A stretch of 64,000 nt of DNA from Lycorma delicatula (Eukaryota > Arthropoda > Insecta > Hemiptera > Fulgoridae). Position 1 is the first letter of the stretch. Every line of letters begins with the position of its first letter. The DNA lies in contig NC_134463.1 of assembly GCF_047948215.1 (NCBI RefSeq), positions 100,220,657 to 100,284,656 on the forward strand. The letters are read 5' to 3'. Positions 46,075 through 58,335 of the stretch are shown here, piece by piece. The notes under the pieces are model-generated. The model saw only the letters and a list, made by a program, of their open reading frames with translations. It searched no databases and had not been told where the DNA came from. Made by a program: the position numbers and the translations under genes.

Positions 46075-46580
46075 ATAATAATAATAATAAATGATTAATG
46101 ATTATTAATAAATCAGTATATTTAAATTAAAAATAAAAAGTTAAAAAAAGGGAGATAAATCGTGATTCGAACCGAATGTGCCTTCCCCTTATAAGATCCA
46201 AATATTTCATTAATTAAAATTTCATTTGGCAATAATTCTGAAACCAATGAAAATAAGTAACACTTATTAGGATTTATTACTGCAGTTAAGAAAAAATCAA
46301 AAATTCAGATATTTTTTTTGGATTTTAGCCTTTTTTGGACACTTTTGGTTCTGTCGATTGCATCAAAAGAAGAGGTGCACAACTAGATGTTACAACATTC
46401 CTAAATCCAAAATTTCAACATACTCCAGTTAATAGTTTCTGAGGTATACGAGATACATACGTACGTACAGACGTCACGTTGAAACTAATCAAAGTGGATT
46501 CAGGGATGGCCAAAATGGATATTTCCGTTGACGTCTGAAAACCAAAATTTTTCACGATCATAATACTTCCAACAAAACAT
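46075..46580 (-). repeat. Family H copy, body and head (split)
   Basis: Continues 45005..45246. The reverse complement has GGCACATTCGGTTCGAATCA, AATAAATCCTAATAAGTGTT, AACCAAAAGTG, GATGTTACAACATC-like, CGTCTGTACGTACGTATG and CATTTTGGCCATCCCTGAAT, then GTTTTCAGACGTCAACGGAA at the head. Confidence 0.75.
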
Positions 46581-46589
46581 AATATAAAA

Positions 46590-47465
46590 AAGAAATATCG
46601 TTTAGTATTTAAAAAACCAGACCTAAATATTTTTTTAAATTTTTAAATAAATCAACCGAAAGATGATTTCAAACGTGTTAAAAGAACTTAAAGAAATAAT
46701 TTAAAACGTGATCATTATTGCATTTCCTTTATAACACAATTATTCAAAATCACAAGAAAAAATATTGATTACGTATGTAATATACACCAGATCTTAAAAT
46801 AATTATCAGCTGTGTTACAAATTGTGAAAATTGTGTAAAGAGGCTTTTTTTATTTCACAATACTTAAAATATGTGGGAAAAATAGATTTTAATTTTTTTT
46901 TAACCCTTGTCATATGAGTATCCAGAATAACACAAATTCCCACATTTTCACTTATAAGTATATTTTCTCTGCTAACGGATACGAGATAACAAAGTTCGGT
47001 TACAAAGATCTTATACTTAACATGGTAAAACAACAAATAATTAAAGGGAATACAGATATAAAAAGCTATAATAATTATGTAATAGAAATAAAAATTTCTC
47101 TAACAACAATTTTTTAAATATTATTTATCAACAATTTTCCATATACTATCGAATCAAATTCAAGCTAATTTTAGTTGTGAGAGTAATATTTATCTGTCCT
47201 TGACATAATTTACTAACGTCCAAATACAGAAATCACATAAGATTTGTAAATGTTAGATGTCATAACCGTAATGATTGTGAATTGAACTGATTCAAATAAA
47301 AAACCAATATATATATATATATATATGATATATATCGGAGTGATTTTCTTAAATAACAAGCAAATCATGTAACGTATAATGGGATTGCAGTTAATAGTAT
47401 GATTTACTATTTTTTTTCTTCACTTATTCAAGTATATTTTATTGCTCATTTGCATGAATGTTATG
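46590..47465. other. AT-rich, no gene seen
   Basis: A TA microsatellite lies at 47309-47335. No gene is recognised. Confidence 0.45.
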
Positions 47466-47473
47466 AACCCATG

Positions 47474-47570
47474 AAATATAAGTAGTATTCGAAGTGTAAC
47501 TAACCTGTGCAGTGAACAGTGTTGATGTTCACTGCACAGGTTAGTTACACTTCGAACACTACTTATATTT
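47474..47570. repeat. 45-bp-arm near-perfect hairpin
   Basis: The left arm 47474..47518 (starts AAATATAAGTAG, contains AACTAACCTGTGCAGTGAAC) pairs with 47526..47570. There are 44 matches of 45 and a 7-nt loop (GTGTTGA). The arms are not A/T monotone. It could be a snap-back duplication or, if transcribed, a hairpin RNA precursor. No other copy is seen in the window. Confidence 0.95.
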
Positions 47571-47765
47571 AACAGTTGTTTAACGTGAGCTATTAAAATT
47601 AAATTCATTTAAGACGGAAATTAACAAAAAAAAATCCCTTTATTCCAATCTGTAATAATAGTATTTATACATTTGTTTATTGTCAAATAAGCTAATTTTT
47701 GTCATGAATATAATATAAATTTGTGATTAATTTTATTCCAACGAAAATAAAATTTCAAGTAAATA

Positions 47766-48276
47766 CAATACTTCCTTGTACGAAGTAAAGGAAGTACTGA
47801 CCATCCCTGAATTCATTTACACTAGTTTCGGCGCGACGTCTGTACGTTCATATGTATAACTCATAACTCAAAAACGATTAGCCGCAGATGCTGAAATTTT
47901 GGATTTAGGACTGTCGTAGCATCTAGTTTTGCACCTTCCCTTTTGATTGCAATCGACTGAACCAAAAGTGTCCAAAAAGCTCAAATCTAAAAATATTTGG
48001 ATTTTTGATTTAACTGATTTTGGAGTTTTTCTTAACTGCAGTAATAAGCTGTCACTGAGAGATTTTTAACAATATATCATCATATATCGTACATTGGTTC
48101 CATAGTTATAGCCTAATGAGATATTTAGAAGACACATCGCCTTCGCACGTACAGATATCACGCCAAAACTAGTGAAAATGGATTCAGGGATTGTCAAAAT
48201 AGATATTTCCGTTAAAATCTCAAAACCGAAATTTTTCGCAATCACAATACTTCCTTTACTTTGTACAAAGAAGTAA
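47766..48276. repeat. Family H fold-back copy
   Basis: The left end (CTTCCTTGTACGAAGTAAAG, CCATCCCTGAATTCATTT, ACTAGTTTCGGCGCGACGTC, TGTACG at 47766..47846) recurs inverted at the right end (48148..48276), the right arm being longer. Between them lies the normal H body (CATAACTCAAAAACGATTAG, ATTGCAATCGACTGAACC, TAACTGCAGTAATAAGC). It differs from the copy at 50091, whose far end is the AT-rich tail. Confidence 0.85.
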
Positions 48277-48279
48277 AAA

Positions 48280-49160
48280 CACAAGAAATCAACTATACAG
48301 ATAAGGTGAATTAATTCTAAACCCAATATCCCTTTTTCATCCGCTTGTTAATAAAAATTCAAATATTATATCTTTCTATAGGTAATAATGATAGACATTT
48401 TCAAACAATTAAGAGTCCAAAAAGGTAATAAAATAACGATGTTATTCAGGGGTTATCCTTTTCAACCCCTCTTAATGGTTAATAATCAATTTATGGTTAT
48501 TAAAATTTAGAGTTCCAGATTTGCCTTTTTTTAATTATTCAGAAAATGAATGAGGATTTTTTTAAATGTACGCGCGTGCACGCATGACACACACACGCGC
48601 GCGCGGGTATATATATAAGTGCTTAATAAATTTTTCCTGTGAATTTGATGAATTAAGCACAAAACAACATGCTTAATATCCAAACTTACTTAATTTTCAA
48701 TTTTTTTTTAAAAGTATATTTAAGGATTTTAATACCTGTACACGAATGTGATTCCAATTATATAAAAAAACCGAGGTTCTTTTAACGGAAACTCTATCAG
48801 TTTATTTCCCTGATTTCTAATAATATTTATAATTTACAAAACTATATACATTAATAGGCGTTTATATTAATAAAATTAGAATTGATTGTTGTAAAGTTTT
48901 TTATCGTTTCCTAGGAAATGAACAATTACATTTTCAAAAACATAAATTCAGAGTACTATACATTCATTAAACATCACTCCAACCTATAAAAGAGATATTG
49001 AAATAGGTTGGACATGATAAATAGGTTGTTTGAATGATAATTTAAATATAAAAATATTAATATTATTAAATAAATGCGATCTTAGAAAAAAGTTTAAAAG
49101 ATGGATATTATACTTGTCAGACAGAATGATTTAAATATCAAATTTACAAAAAAATATTAA
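48280..49160. other. AT-rich, no gene seen
   Basis: An alternating purine-pyrimidine tract (ACACACACGCGCGCGCGGG then TATATATATA) lies near 48590-48618. Nothing else is recognised. Confidence 0.45.
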
Positions 49161-49162
49161 AT

Positions 49163-49860
<698 letters not shown>

Positions 49861-50090
49861 CTTTCTAAAATACATCTTTATTCTTTCCATTAAAAAAATA
49901 GACTTACCACGTTATACAAAAATATAATTTTTCAGTAACGTTTCTGGTACCTGCAACAACAAATAATTCTTAGCATCGTTGAGGAGCCCAAAATATACAA
50001 TTTTATTCATATTCTACATTTTTCAAACGTTTTATATTATCCCTAATGATAGTTTTTCATTCTAAAATAACACGTTGATATATCACATTT

Positions 50091-50785
50091 AACTTCCTTC
50101 TACGAACTAAAGGAAGCATTGTGATCACGAAATATTTCGGTTTTCAGATTTCAACGGAAAATCCATTTTGACCATCCCTGAATCCATTTTGACAACTATA
50201 TATATCTCTCATAACTCAAAAACGATTAGCCATAGGATGTTGAAATTTTGGATTTAGGATATTGTAACATCTAGTTGCGCACCTCTGCTTTTGATTGCAA
50301 TCGACTGAGCCAAAACTGCCCAATAAAGCCCAAAGACAAATAAAAATTCAGTTTTGTACTTTTTCTAACTGCAGTATTAAGCACTCACTGAGAGATTTTC
50401 AATGATATATCATAAGTGGAACTTATTTTCAATGTTTTTATAGTTATAGCCAAATGAGATTTTAATTAATGAAATATTTGGATGAACAAGGGGAAGGCAC
50501 CTCGGTTCGAATCAGGCTTTATCTCCCTTTTTTTAACTATTTATTTTTAATTTAAATATATTGATTTATTTATAATTATTAACCTCTGATTTGAAAAAAA
50601 AACATTTACGATAAATAATAATTCAGTAATAACAATAAAAAAAGAAATTATGAAAAAATATCAGAGGTTATTAATGAAATAAAACTTTAAATAAACTTTA
50701 AATGTACTTTTGATTTTAAGAAATGTATCCCTGTAATTTAATAAGAGTACAAGTATGTCTTGTGGTGTCCACATCAGATTTTTTC
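50091..50785 (+). repeat. Family H dispersed element, longest copy
   Basis: Head: ACTTCCTTCTACGAACTAAA, TTTCGGTTTTCAGATTTCAA, CATTTTGACCATCCCTGAAT; body: CATAACTCAAAAACGATTAG, GATTGCAATCGACTGAGCC, CTAACTGCAGTATTAAGC; then AAGGGGAAGGCACCTCGG followed by a B-box-like GGTTCGAATC; then an AT-rich tail (ACCTCTGAT and ATCAGAGGT as inverted blocks) ending near TGGTGTCCACATCAGAT. Non-coding. Related copies in this window lie at 990, 28375, 45005/46075, 47766, 53765 and 54590. Confidence 0.8.
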
Positions 50786-50789
50786 GTTG

Positions 50790-52600
50790 TTATTTACTCA
50801 ATTTATATTTTTTCCAATTTGTCTATGGTTGTAATGCATGTAAAACAAATAAAGTTTGCTATATATAAATCGACGCTGTTTTCTCTAAGAGTAATGATGT
50901 TTATTTTATAGTCAACTCATTTTGATAACGTAGGATTAAAATTATATTCGCTTATTAAAGAGCATTATAGTGAATTACATACCAGTTTCCGTAGTGTATT
51001 TGGCAAGGGACCCTTATTATTATTAAAGATGGCTTTGCCATTTACGTTAGTGGCTTGCTTACCCAAAGGACAATCGATATTGTCCTTTCTATTTTTGTTT
51101 CATATTTAGAAGAATGATAGTGTCGTTTTTGCATTTCATCTATAAGTTTTTGTTTCGAATGCAGGTTGGTTTGACATATTTTGCACGTTAAGAAAATTTT
51201 ACACATAATCATATTAAAAAAAAAAAAAAAAAAATTTTGTTTATTCGATAAATAAAACTTAATTTAAACATTAATTTAAAAATTGGTAAACGATTTAAGA
51301 AATAGGTTGTAGAAGTACTTACTTTGGCAAAATCTTATCAATTTTAATCAGTTTTCTGTCTATCTACCTCAGTAAAAAAAGCGAAGAAAATAAATTTTGT
51401 ATAATTTCATTGGAAACTAATTATGATTTTAGAAAAAGTATTAATTATTTATTATTATTATTGCAAAAATTACTTAATTTTAGCTTAAATTAATTTTGTA
51501 TTTTTATATGATTTCTAACATAAATTAATTTATTGTATAGTAATTCCAATTTAATTATTCTATTGACTAAACACAGTAAGTATATTATAAATAAGTAAAG
51601 AAATACAAAAAGGTGATTTCTTTATGCGTTATTATCTACGCGAAGTCGGTATTATATTCTGCTAGTATCCCAGCAAATATCTACGGAACGAACAGTGGCC
51701 CGGTTAACAATGGAACGCAATATTTCAAAGGTTACATTGTCCTACGACACAGTTCCTCAATTAGCACCAGGATTGGCATGCGATTCGTCAACGCCTCCAT
51801 CTCTTCTCCGATGTTGATCGCTCACTCATTCTTTCTCATTCTTTCTCACTCTTTCTCCCTCTCTTATAAATCTCTCTTTTTCTCTTTTCCGCCTGAAACC
51901 TTCCTTTCAAATCATCTCTCTTATTTTACTTCAATTCTCTATGTCTCCATATGGATTGAATGAACCGTACAAACGAACCCTTTTTTTTGTCGATATCAAT
52001 GTTTGAATCGCGAACAAAGAATATAAATTAGGTTCTATTCATTACAATTTTTTTTCTTTTAAATTAACTAGCAAAAGAAAATTGATTAAACCGAATGTCT
52101 TTATGTTCTTTTTTAAATTTATTTATTGTTTATCTTCCCGGCTTCTTTCTGAAAATAATTTTCTATTGAATTATTTTATGAATTAGGTATATTTTAAAGA
52201 TCATATTTAATCGTTTGCGTTGATGCAATTTCTCGCTATATTTTACGAAAATATTTATTGACTTCCGTTAGGAGGTGTTATGCGAATCGGTGAATGTAAA
52301 CTAAGCTTTAAACTCACAAATTTTACATAGGACAGACAGGATGTATTTCTATTTAGCGATACTAAAAACTCATATAAACCTTAAACCTTAAAATCTAAAT
52401 GGTATTCTTAGTGAAAAATTACACTTCTAAGTATTTTGTTTGAATGTACATTAGAAAGTATTCTAAACAATTTAAATAAAATTTTTAAAAACTACGTAAA
52501 TTTTGAAACCCAACTTAATGTTTTGAAAATGATGAACGGACTAAAAACTGAAATTAAGAGAGTTAATCAAGAAGGTATAATTTAGGTCGACCGATGGACG
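50790..52600. other. No gene recognised
   Basis: AT-rich with a short inverted repeat (AAAGGACAAT / ATTGTCCTTT at 51065..51088) and a GC-richer, then pyrimidine-rich segment at 51640-51960. Its 116-codon plus-strand frame is not recognisable. Confidence 0.4.
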
Positions 52601-52619
52601 ACGTAGCGAAGGAAAGTCT

Positions 52620-53010
52620 AATAGCTCAGTTTTGATAGATTAATTACTTTTGGAATAACGTGTATATTGCGAACAGAAAATATCGGTTAACGGTATGCTA
52701 AAACGTGATGTCTGAACGGATGGACGTTGAATAGTTATTGTTTGGCTTTATATGCGAAGGGGTCACGGACCCAGGCTTTCGCTGATCACTATCTCCTTTT
52801 AGTTCGTGGTAATTCCCGACCACAGCTAGAAGACCGGGCTCAGGCGGCATTGTCAACCGCAGAGGGCTGGATGGACATTCAAAATTTAACGATTTCTGTG
52901 CCCAAGACGAAGTTTATGCTTCTCAAGAATCAGCCGAGTTGGAGTTCATAAGTACCTAGGTGTTTTGTTTGATGAAATGTTGCTGTTTAGTAACCACGTT
53001 CAACAATGAC
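52620..53010 (+). pseudogene. R1-like RT palm fragment
   Basis: Plus strand, with frame changes: LWNNVYIANRKYRLTV-like lead, then QAFADHYLLLVRGNSRPQLE, DRAQAALSTAEGWMDIQNLT, ISVPKTKFMLLKNQPS and, in another frame, KYLGVLFDEMLLFSNHVQQ. This is the order of the R1/LOA-type palm (AYADD-LLLV-GNSR--LE, KT--ML, YLGV--D). The catalytic box reads FADH, so the second Asp is lost. Both ends are truncated and no tail is seen. Confidence 0.75.
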
Positions 53011-53014
53011 CGGT

Positions 53015-53760
53015 GGGGAGGGGAACAACAGATATGTAAAAAAAAGATAATTATTGCATATTATACTATTGTCCCGAGGGTTTGTAAATTTCAAGTCAAT
53101 CTGATGATTCAATTTCATATAGGGCTATCAGTTGTCCAAAATAATTGGTTGAATTAATAACTTTATTAAATCCATTCAGGCATTTACAAGAATTTTGTTA
53201 TTATTTGAATATGAAATATCTACTGCTGGTATAATAGTCTTTTGCTTAGTAACACTTTTTTCGATTAAAAGCTATTCAAAGATATACAGCCAGTTATCGC
53301 TGTTATTTCCATTAGATTTCACTCGAATAATTCCTATTTGTTAAAACTGACAAATCCGCTAAACATTTTGAGAAAAGTTAATTGAAGCTTTCTTTAAACA
53401 AATTAATAAAACTTTTGCCTTTAAACAAGTTAATAAAACTTTTTCCATATCCTTAATTTGCGTGCGAGAAGAGACAGAGATATAGATAATTTAACACGCT
53501 GAGAAACATTCTTCATTATTACCCGCAATTTTTACATGTTCGGTTGAATTTTGAATACATTTAATAAGAATTTAAAGTACACGATACAAGTAAGAATAGT
53601 TAAAATAAATTTAAATCATTTAATAAATTGTGAAATTTTATGACGTAATATAAAATTTTGCGATTTAAAATATTTAATTTAAAATTAATTTCATTAAAAC
53701 ATAGATACAATCTAATCTGAATGGTAAGTGACATACTCGTACATAGCCTAAGCAAGAAAA
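53015..53760. other. AT-rich, no gene seen
   Basis: Nothing recognised. Confidence 0.45.
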
Positions 53761-53764
53761 CCCT

Positions 53765-53995
53765 CAAAGGTAATTGAAAAAATCTGATATAGAGACATCG
53801 CATGAGTTCCTTGTACGCCTGTTAAATTACATATTTTTATAAGTACATAAAATCTTATTTCACTAAAAACTTCTGATTTTTTTCATATATTTTTTTTTTA
53901 TTGTTACTTTTGAATTATTATTTATGGTAAATTTTATTTTTTTTTTACAATCGGAGGTAATAATTAATAAATCAATACATTTAAATTAAAAAAAA
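53765..53995 (-). repeat. Family H tail fragment
   Basis: The reverse complement matches the AT-rich tail of 50091..50785 (ATCAGATT, GTACAAGGAACTCATG, GAAGTTTTTAGTGAAATAAG). It ends where a coding-like repeat begins. Confidence 0.65.
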
Positions 53996-54019
53996 GGTGG
54001 TGAACCAAAAAAAAGATAA

Positions 54020-54475
54020 ATAAGAAGAAAATGCTGCAAACAAAGAATAAAAAAATTAATAAAAGTAGATAGATATAAAGAGGAGGGAATTGTTAAAAGC
54101 AAAGAAAGAATAAAACGATTAAGAAAAGATGATAAATATGAAAAGGAAGAAAACGTTAAGACCAAGGAACGAATACAAAGATTAAGAGAGGATGATGGAA
54201 TGAAAAGAGAAACAAATTGAAAACAAATTTGTAACAAATTAAGATCGGAAGAATTATATTAAACCAAAGAGCGATTAAATGATTGGCAACAAAAAAGAAA
54301 TAAACGAAATGATGATCAACTCCGATTTAGGGAGAATATTATCTGAGGAGTAATGAACTAAAAAATAAGAATTTTTGCAATTTATTAAAGATCGGGCATG
54401 TATTCCTTAGTGTATATGTTGTTCTTGTGAGGGTCTATTTTTCAGTCACTCTGTAGTTAACTTTAATGTACATAA
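54020..54475 (+). pseudogene. Probable Helitron-type protein remnant
   Basis: The plus-strand frame through 54216 reads KQRIKKLIKVDRYKEEGIVK, SKERIKRLRKDDKYEKEENV, KTKERIQRLREDDGMKRETN: three units of a 21-residue Lys/Arg/Glu repeat, predicted charged helix. A shifted frame adds NKLRSEELY, stop, TKERLNDWQQKRNKRNDDQL, RFRENII. Another shift near 54370 gives EFLQFIKDRACIP, stop, CICCSCEGLFFSHSVVNFN, a cysteine-rich block. A charged repeat followed by F---I--GP-(Y/H)-C--C---(L/F)F---V is, from memory, the arrangement N-terminal to the Rep/helicase part of some arthropod Helitrons. No helicase is present here. The assignment is tentative; the repeat itself is plain. Confidence 0.5.
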
Positions 54476-54589
54476 AATTAAATAGAAATTCTAGAATAAT
54501 TAAATAAAATTAAACAGAAATTAAACTAGAAAATCCAAAAAATAATACGATTCTAAATTATAAGTTTCAATTAATATTAAATAATCAGA

Positions 54590-54960
54590 TGTTTCATCAA
54601 ATCTATTACGTATACACATATGCAATAATCCCTACAATACATAAAATTTTATTTCACTAATTACTTCTGATTTTTTTTCATATTTTTTTTATTATTGAAT
54701 AATTATTATTTATTGTAAAAATTATTTACGATCACGGATTAATAATTATTAATAAATAAATATCTTTGATTCGAACCGTTTCCCCCTTGTAAGATTCAAA
54801 TATTTCAATAATTAAACTTTTATTAGGCTATAACTCTGGAACCAATGAAAATAAGTACCACTTATGATATATCGTTGAAACCTTTTCTTAATTACAGTAA
54901 TAAGCCCTCATCGTGAGCTTTTTAAGCTCTCAAGGAAGCTTAAGCTTCTCAAGGAAGGTT
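54590..54960 (-). repeat. Family H copy, tail and partial body
   Basis: The reverse complement contains GATTTGATGAAACATCTG, GTGAAATAAAATTTTATGTA, GGTTCGAATC-type, GTACTTATTTTCATTGGTTC, CAGAGTTATAGCC and the GGGCTTATTACTG block of the body. The head is missing. Confidence 0.75.
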
Positions 54961-55229
54961 TTAAGCCATAGACCAAAGGCCATGCTCCCTTGGGATGAAT
55001 TTGTCATTAAAAGATATGTATTAAAGATGAATAAGATTAATAATTAATAATAATAATTAAATTAATTTCTGTCACCACGGCAACAAAAATATGTTAAGAA
55101 ATTTTTCTCGTCAAAGGTCTGTCTACTTATTTACCATAGTTACTATTAATCTGTCTTTTTTATTTTAGTTTTTTTTCAGGCTTCTATAAAGCCTGAATAC
55201 CTTAATTGTTACTTATCAGTATTATTTTC

Positions 55230-55450
55230 ACGAGCAAGAGGCTCACTAACAGTGCGGAGGTTCCGGCTCGACGAACGGCGAACGAATCGAGCTGTACGGC
55301 CCTGGATTTGGCCACGTGAGTTCAGCGAAACCCCGGAGCCGGCCCTGGGGAGCCCTTCAGTTTGCCACGGGGCTTAACTGCGCCGAGCTGGACCACACAG
55401 TCCAGGTCCGAAGCTAGACGGTCGGGCGAGCGAAGCGATCCCTGATCGAT
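55230..55450. other. Isolated GC-rich island
   Basis: About 220 bp of clearly GC- and CpG-rich sequence (for example GGAGCCGGCCCTGGGGAGCC) with sharp edges in AT-rich DNA. Plus strand is open for about 58 codons (QCGGSGSTNGERIELYGPGF to HTVQVRS) without a recognisable motif. A small stem (CTGGAC CACACA GTCCAG) lies within. It could be a fragment of a GC-rich element or rDNA spacer-like DNA. Unidentified. Confidence 0.6.
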
Positions 55451-55454
55451 TTTT

Positions 55455-55870
55455 AAATAAAAAATATTTATAAAAAATTACAGAACAAGTATTTCTTCTA
55501 CGAGTAATATATAAAAATAAAAAATATGTTTTTGTAGTATTCTGACCTTCAGTGAATAGTGTTTCCCATCGTAATTTTAAATATAATCTACCTTAATAAA
55601 CTTACATGCACTATAGGAGTGATGCTTAAAAAAGATAATATTTCTTTTCTAGAGTAGTTATAAATGATTAAATTACTTTTATTAGTAAATTTAACAGAAA
55701 TAAAGAATTGCGGTATAAATAATTTTACTTCGGTTAAATTTATGGAAAGAAAGCATATTATCGAAAATAATTCCTACCGTTGTGTGTAAGAAAAGATTAT
55801 TGTATTGGGTTTCTGCTTTGCAGATCTTAATGTTTATAATATTCCCTATATCAAATTTCAAAAAGTAATT
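55455..55870. other. AT-rich, no gene seen
   Basis: Nothing recognised. Confidence 0.45.
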
Positions 55871-55872
55871 AG

Positions 55873-55975
55873 CTGACCTCCGTGGCTGAGTAGGTAGGAT
55901 CTCGTTATTTCGTGCGGAAATCCTGGGTTCGAATCCCGGTCAGGCGTGAAAAATTTTCATACGCTACCGCGTTTA
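55873..55975 (+). mobile_element. SINE2-like element (e)
   Basis: GACCTCCGTGGCTGAGTAGG, TAGGATCTCG, then a T-arm-like CTGGGTTCGAATCCCGG and TCAGGCGTG, followed by TTTTCATACGCTACCGCG. Head and proximal body of SINE2. It is not a functional tRNA: the 5' end cannot pair with the sequence after the T arm. The distal body and tail are absent. Confidence 0.75.
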
Positions 55976-55979
55976 AACA

Positions 55980-57815
55980 AAAGAATTAATTTAGAATATG
56001 TTTGCCTAAAATTTTATAACATAAACGCCTTTTAGATAGATTAAAACCGTTGGAGAATCACACGTAGGCAGAATCACACGTAGGTTTGTTTAATCTTTTA
56101 ACAAACTAACCTCTGTTGATAGTATCTTATTAAAAAATTCCTCGATACAGATTAAAGTCGGATAAAACAATATATTCTAAATATTTTCTATAACAATTGC
56201 GTTTATTTTCACCGTATTTTGAACCTCGATTTTAATAAATGCTTACGTTTAACTCAATAGTCAAGATATTTTCATTAATAGTTTAATTTAAACAACTATA
56301 TGTAAACAAAATCATCTACTTCATAATTTATATTATAATATATATGACAAAATTCGTAGATTTCGTTTTTTCCATTACAATATAAAATTTATTTTTAACG
56401 ATAAACAAAAGACTGATGTGGAATATATCTAAATTTTTAATAAATATGGTTATGATAAGGGTTACAGTTATAGTCGATAAATGTACTTATTTTTTATTGT
56501 GAAAATAGTAGGTTTTAACATTAAGAAATTGTTGAAGTCGACAACTACGCTATCTTTCGTAGGGTTGTAGAACTAAGTTCTCGTAAAATCAACCCTCTTT
56601 GCTTTGGACTGTATAAAGGATAAATGTATTTTAAATTATGATTCTTATTTATATTTTTTAACGCTTAATTATGCAATTTAAATTTATTTAAAAAAAAAAT
56701 ATATAATTAAAAAATAAATAAATAATAACAAAAAAATATAAATTCACCTTTTGTTGAAACTTACCTTCTGAAAAATAATATAATAGTTATATGAGTATTT
56801 TTTTTTTTTTTGGATGCATATTTTTTAATTAAAACTAGCTTAATAGTTTAAAGAGAGAAAAAAAAATTAGAAATGTAAGTCTATTTTTAATAAAACAAAT
56901 ACGATTATTTCTAACACGTTGTTTGTGAATAAATAAAACATTCCCCGTTATACTTTTAATTGATTTAATTATTTAAAAAAACGTTGCATATACATAAATT
57001 AACTAAAATTTTTCATTTTATAATCAAACCATATATTAATTATTTTTTTTACCCCTAAACTAATTATCAAACTTAATTCTATTTTCTCTGTACACGGAAA
57101 ATAGAGAAATTCTCAATGTCACAAAAATTTTAACTAAAGCAGATCCATCGTTCCTGAAATAACCTAAGAATTTTTCCATGGAGCTTTTAAAAATTCTAGA
57201 TTATTTATAATTTATCATATTTCTTATTCCAATAAAATAATAAAATTTATAAACATTATATTTATCCTGTATTTTTGTACCTCCTAAAATTACTTAAGAA
57301 TATATACCTGCTAAATGAATTACTATTTGAAAAGTGGGGCAGTTTGGAAAATAAAATAATTAGCGATTAAAAAACACAGCATCTTTTAATTTCGAACCTG
57401 TAAAGAATCTTTTCTTTTGTTTTTTGATTAAATTTTTATTGTTATTAATATAATTAACATTAGTTTTATTTGGAGCGATTAAAACTGTAATTAAAGATAA
57501 TTTTTCTTTTACTATAAGGATGATAATTAGTTTAATTAAGAGTTAGTGATTTTACTTAGCCGTGTAATTTAATTTATTATATTATTTTATTTATTACTTA
57601 TTTGTTTATTTTTAATTTTTTATTTATTTTTATTTTATTACTATTTTTACGTTTATTGTAGGGATAAAATAAATATATAAAATACTTAAGTTTTATGTCT
57701 CTCTTGAAATATATAGTGCATAATAATTTAAACAATTAAAATTATTTGCATACTTGAACTTAAGAAATAATTACCTTTCTAATGTAATTATAAAGTACAT
57801 CTACTTTGAGTACGC
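55980..57815. other. AT-rich, no gene seen
   Basis: Very A/T-rich. Nothing recognised. Confidence 0.45.
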
Positions 57816-57823
57816 TGAATCTG

Positions 57824-58335
57824 TTTTTTTTTTTATGCTTTGCGTTTTATCCAATATTCATCCATTTTTTTTAGCGCTTCGTTCTTTCTTCTGAAAATTT
57901 CGTTCCTCTTTTGGATTTTGGTTTTTCTTGGAATCTTTGGGTTTCATCTTTTAGTATTTCTGTAATATACGCTCTATTTTCAATAATTTAATCTTTAGTA
58001 ATTAATTCGGTTAACTCTTTATGGATTTTTAAGAACCATATCTTTGTTTTTCTACTTTTTAAGAATTCAAATATTTCTTTTGTTTTTCTATTATTGTTCA
58101 TTTTAAAGATGTAACTATAGAAACTGATTTTTCTTTTTTTCATCGTGTGTGGCACAGTCTTAGATACAAGTTTTTACTGCAGATTAATTTTTTCTTATTG
58201 TTTTCAAATTTTTAGCCTAAAATGCTCCTTTTTTTCAAATTTATTTAGAATTTCTTTATTGGTTAGCGTTAGAGTTTCAGTTACATATATGGTCCCGGTG
58301 TTATTGTTTTATAATGTCTAATGTTCGAGTTCGAT
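57824..58335 (-). pseudogene. Decayed LINE RT C-terminus (L-C copy 3)
   Basis: Minus strand, few frame changes: RHYKTITPG, IYVTETLTLTNKEILNKFEK, KTVPHTMKKRKISFYSYIFK, MNNNRKTKEIFEFLKSRKTK, IWFLKIHKELTELITKD, stop, IIENRAYITEILKDETQRFQ, EKPKSKRGTKFSEERTKR. This is the same C-terminal order as L-C copies 1 and 2 (LY--ETLTL, F(Y/H)-H--RM, I--F, W---I-KEL-EL, SEER---H). An 11-T run at 57824..57834 is the poly(A) tail, so the 3' end is intact. Sequence up to about 58660 may also belong but is too decayed to read. Confidence 0.8.

Noticed and set aside
51613..51963. 116-codon plus frame as a host exon
   Set aside because: No domain; ends in a CT-rich repeat; no convincing splice context.
53986..54237. 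83-codon minus hydrophobic frame
   Set aside because: Antisense shadow of the plus-strand Lys/Arg/Glu repeat.
55230..55450. rRNA fragment
   Set aside because: GC-rich but contains no conserved 18S, 5.8S or 28S stretch that I recognise.
55873..55950. Possible tRNA gene
   Set aside because: A convincing T arm and B box are present, but the acceptor stem does not pair and the downstream sequence is SINE2 body.
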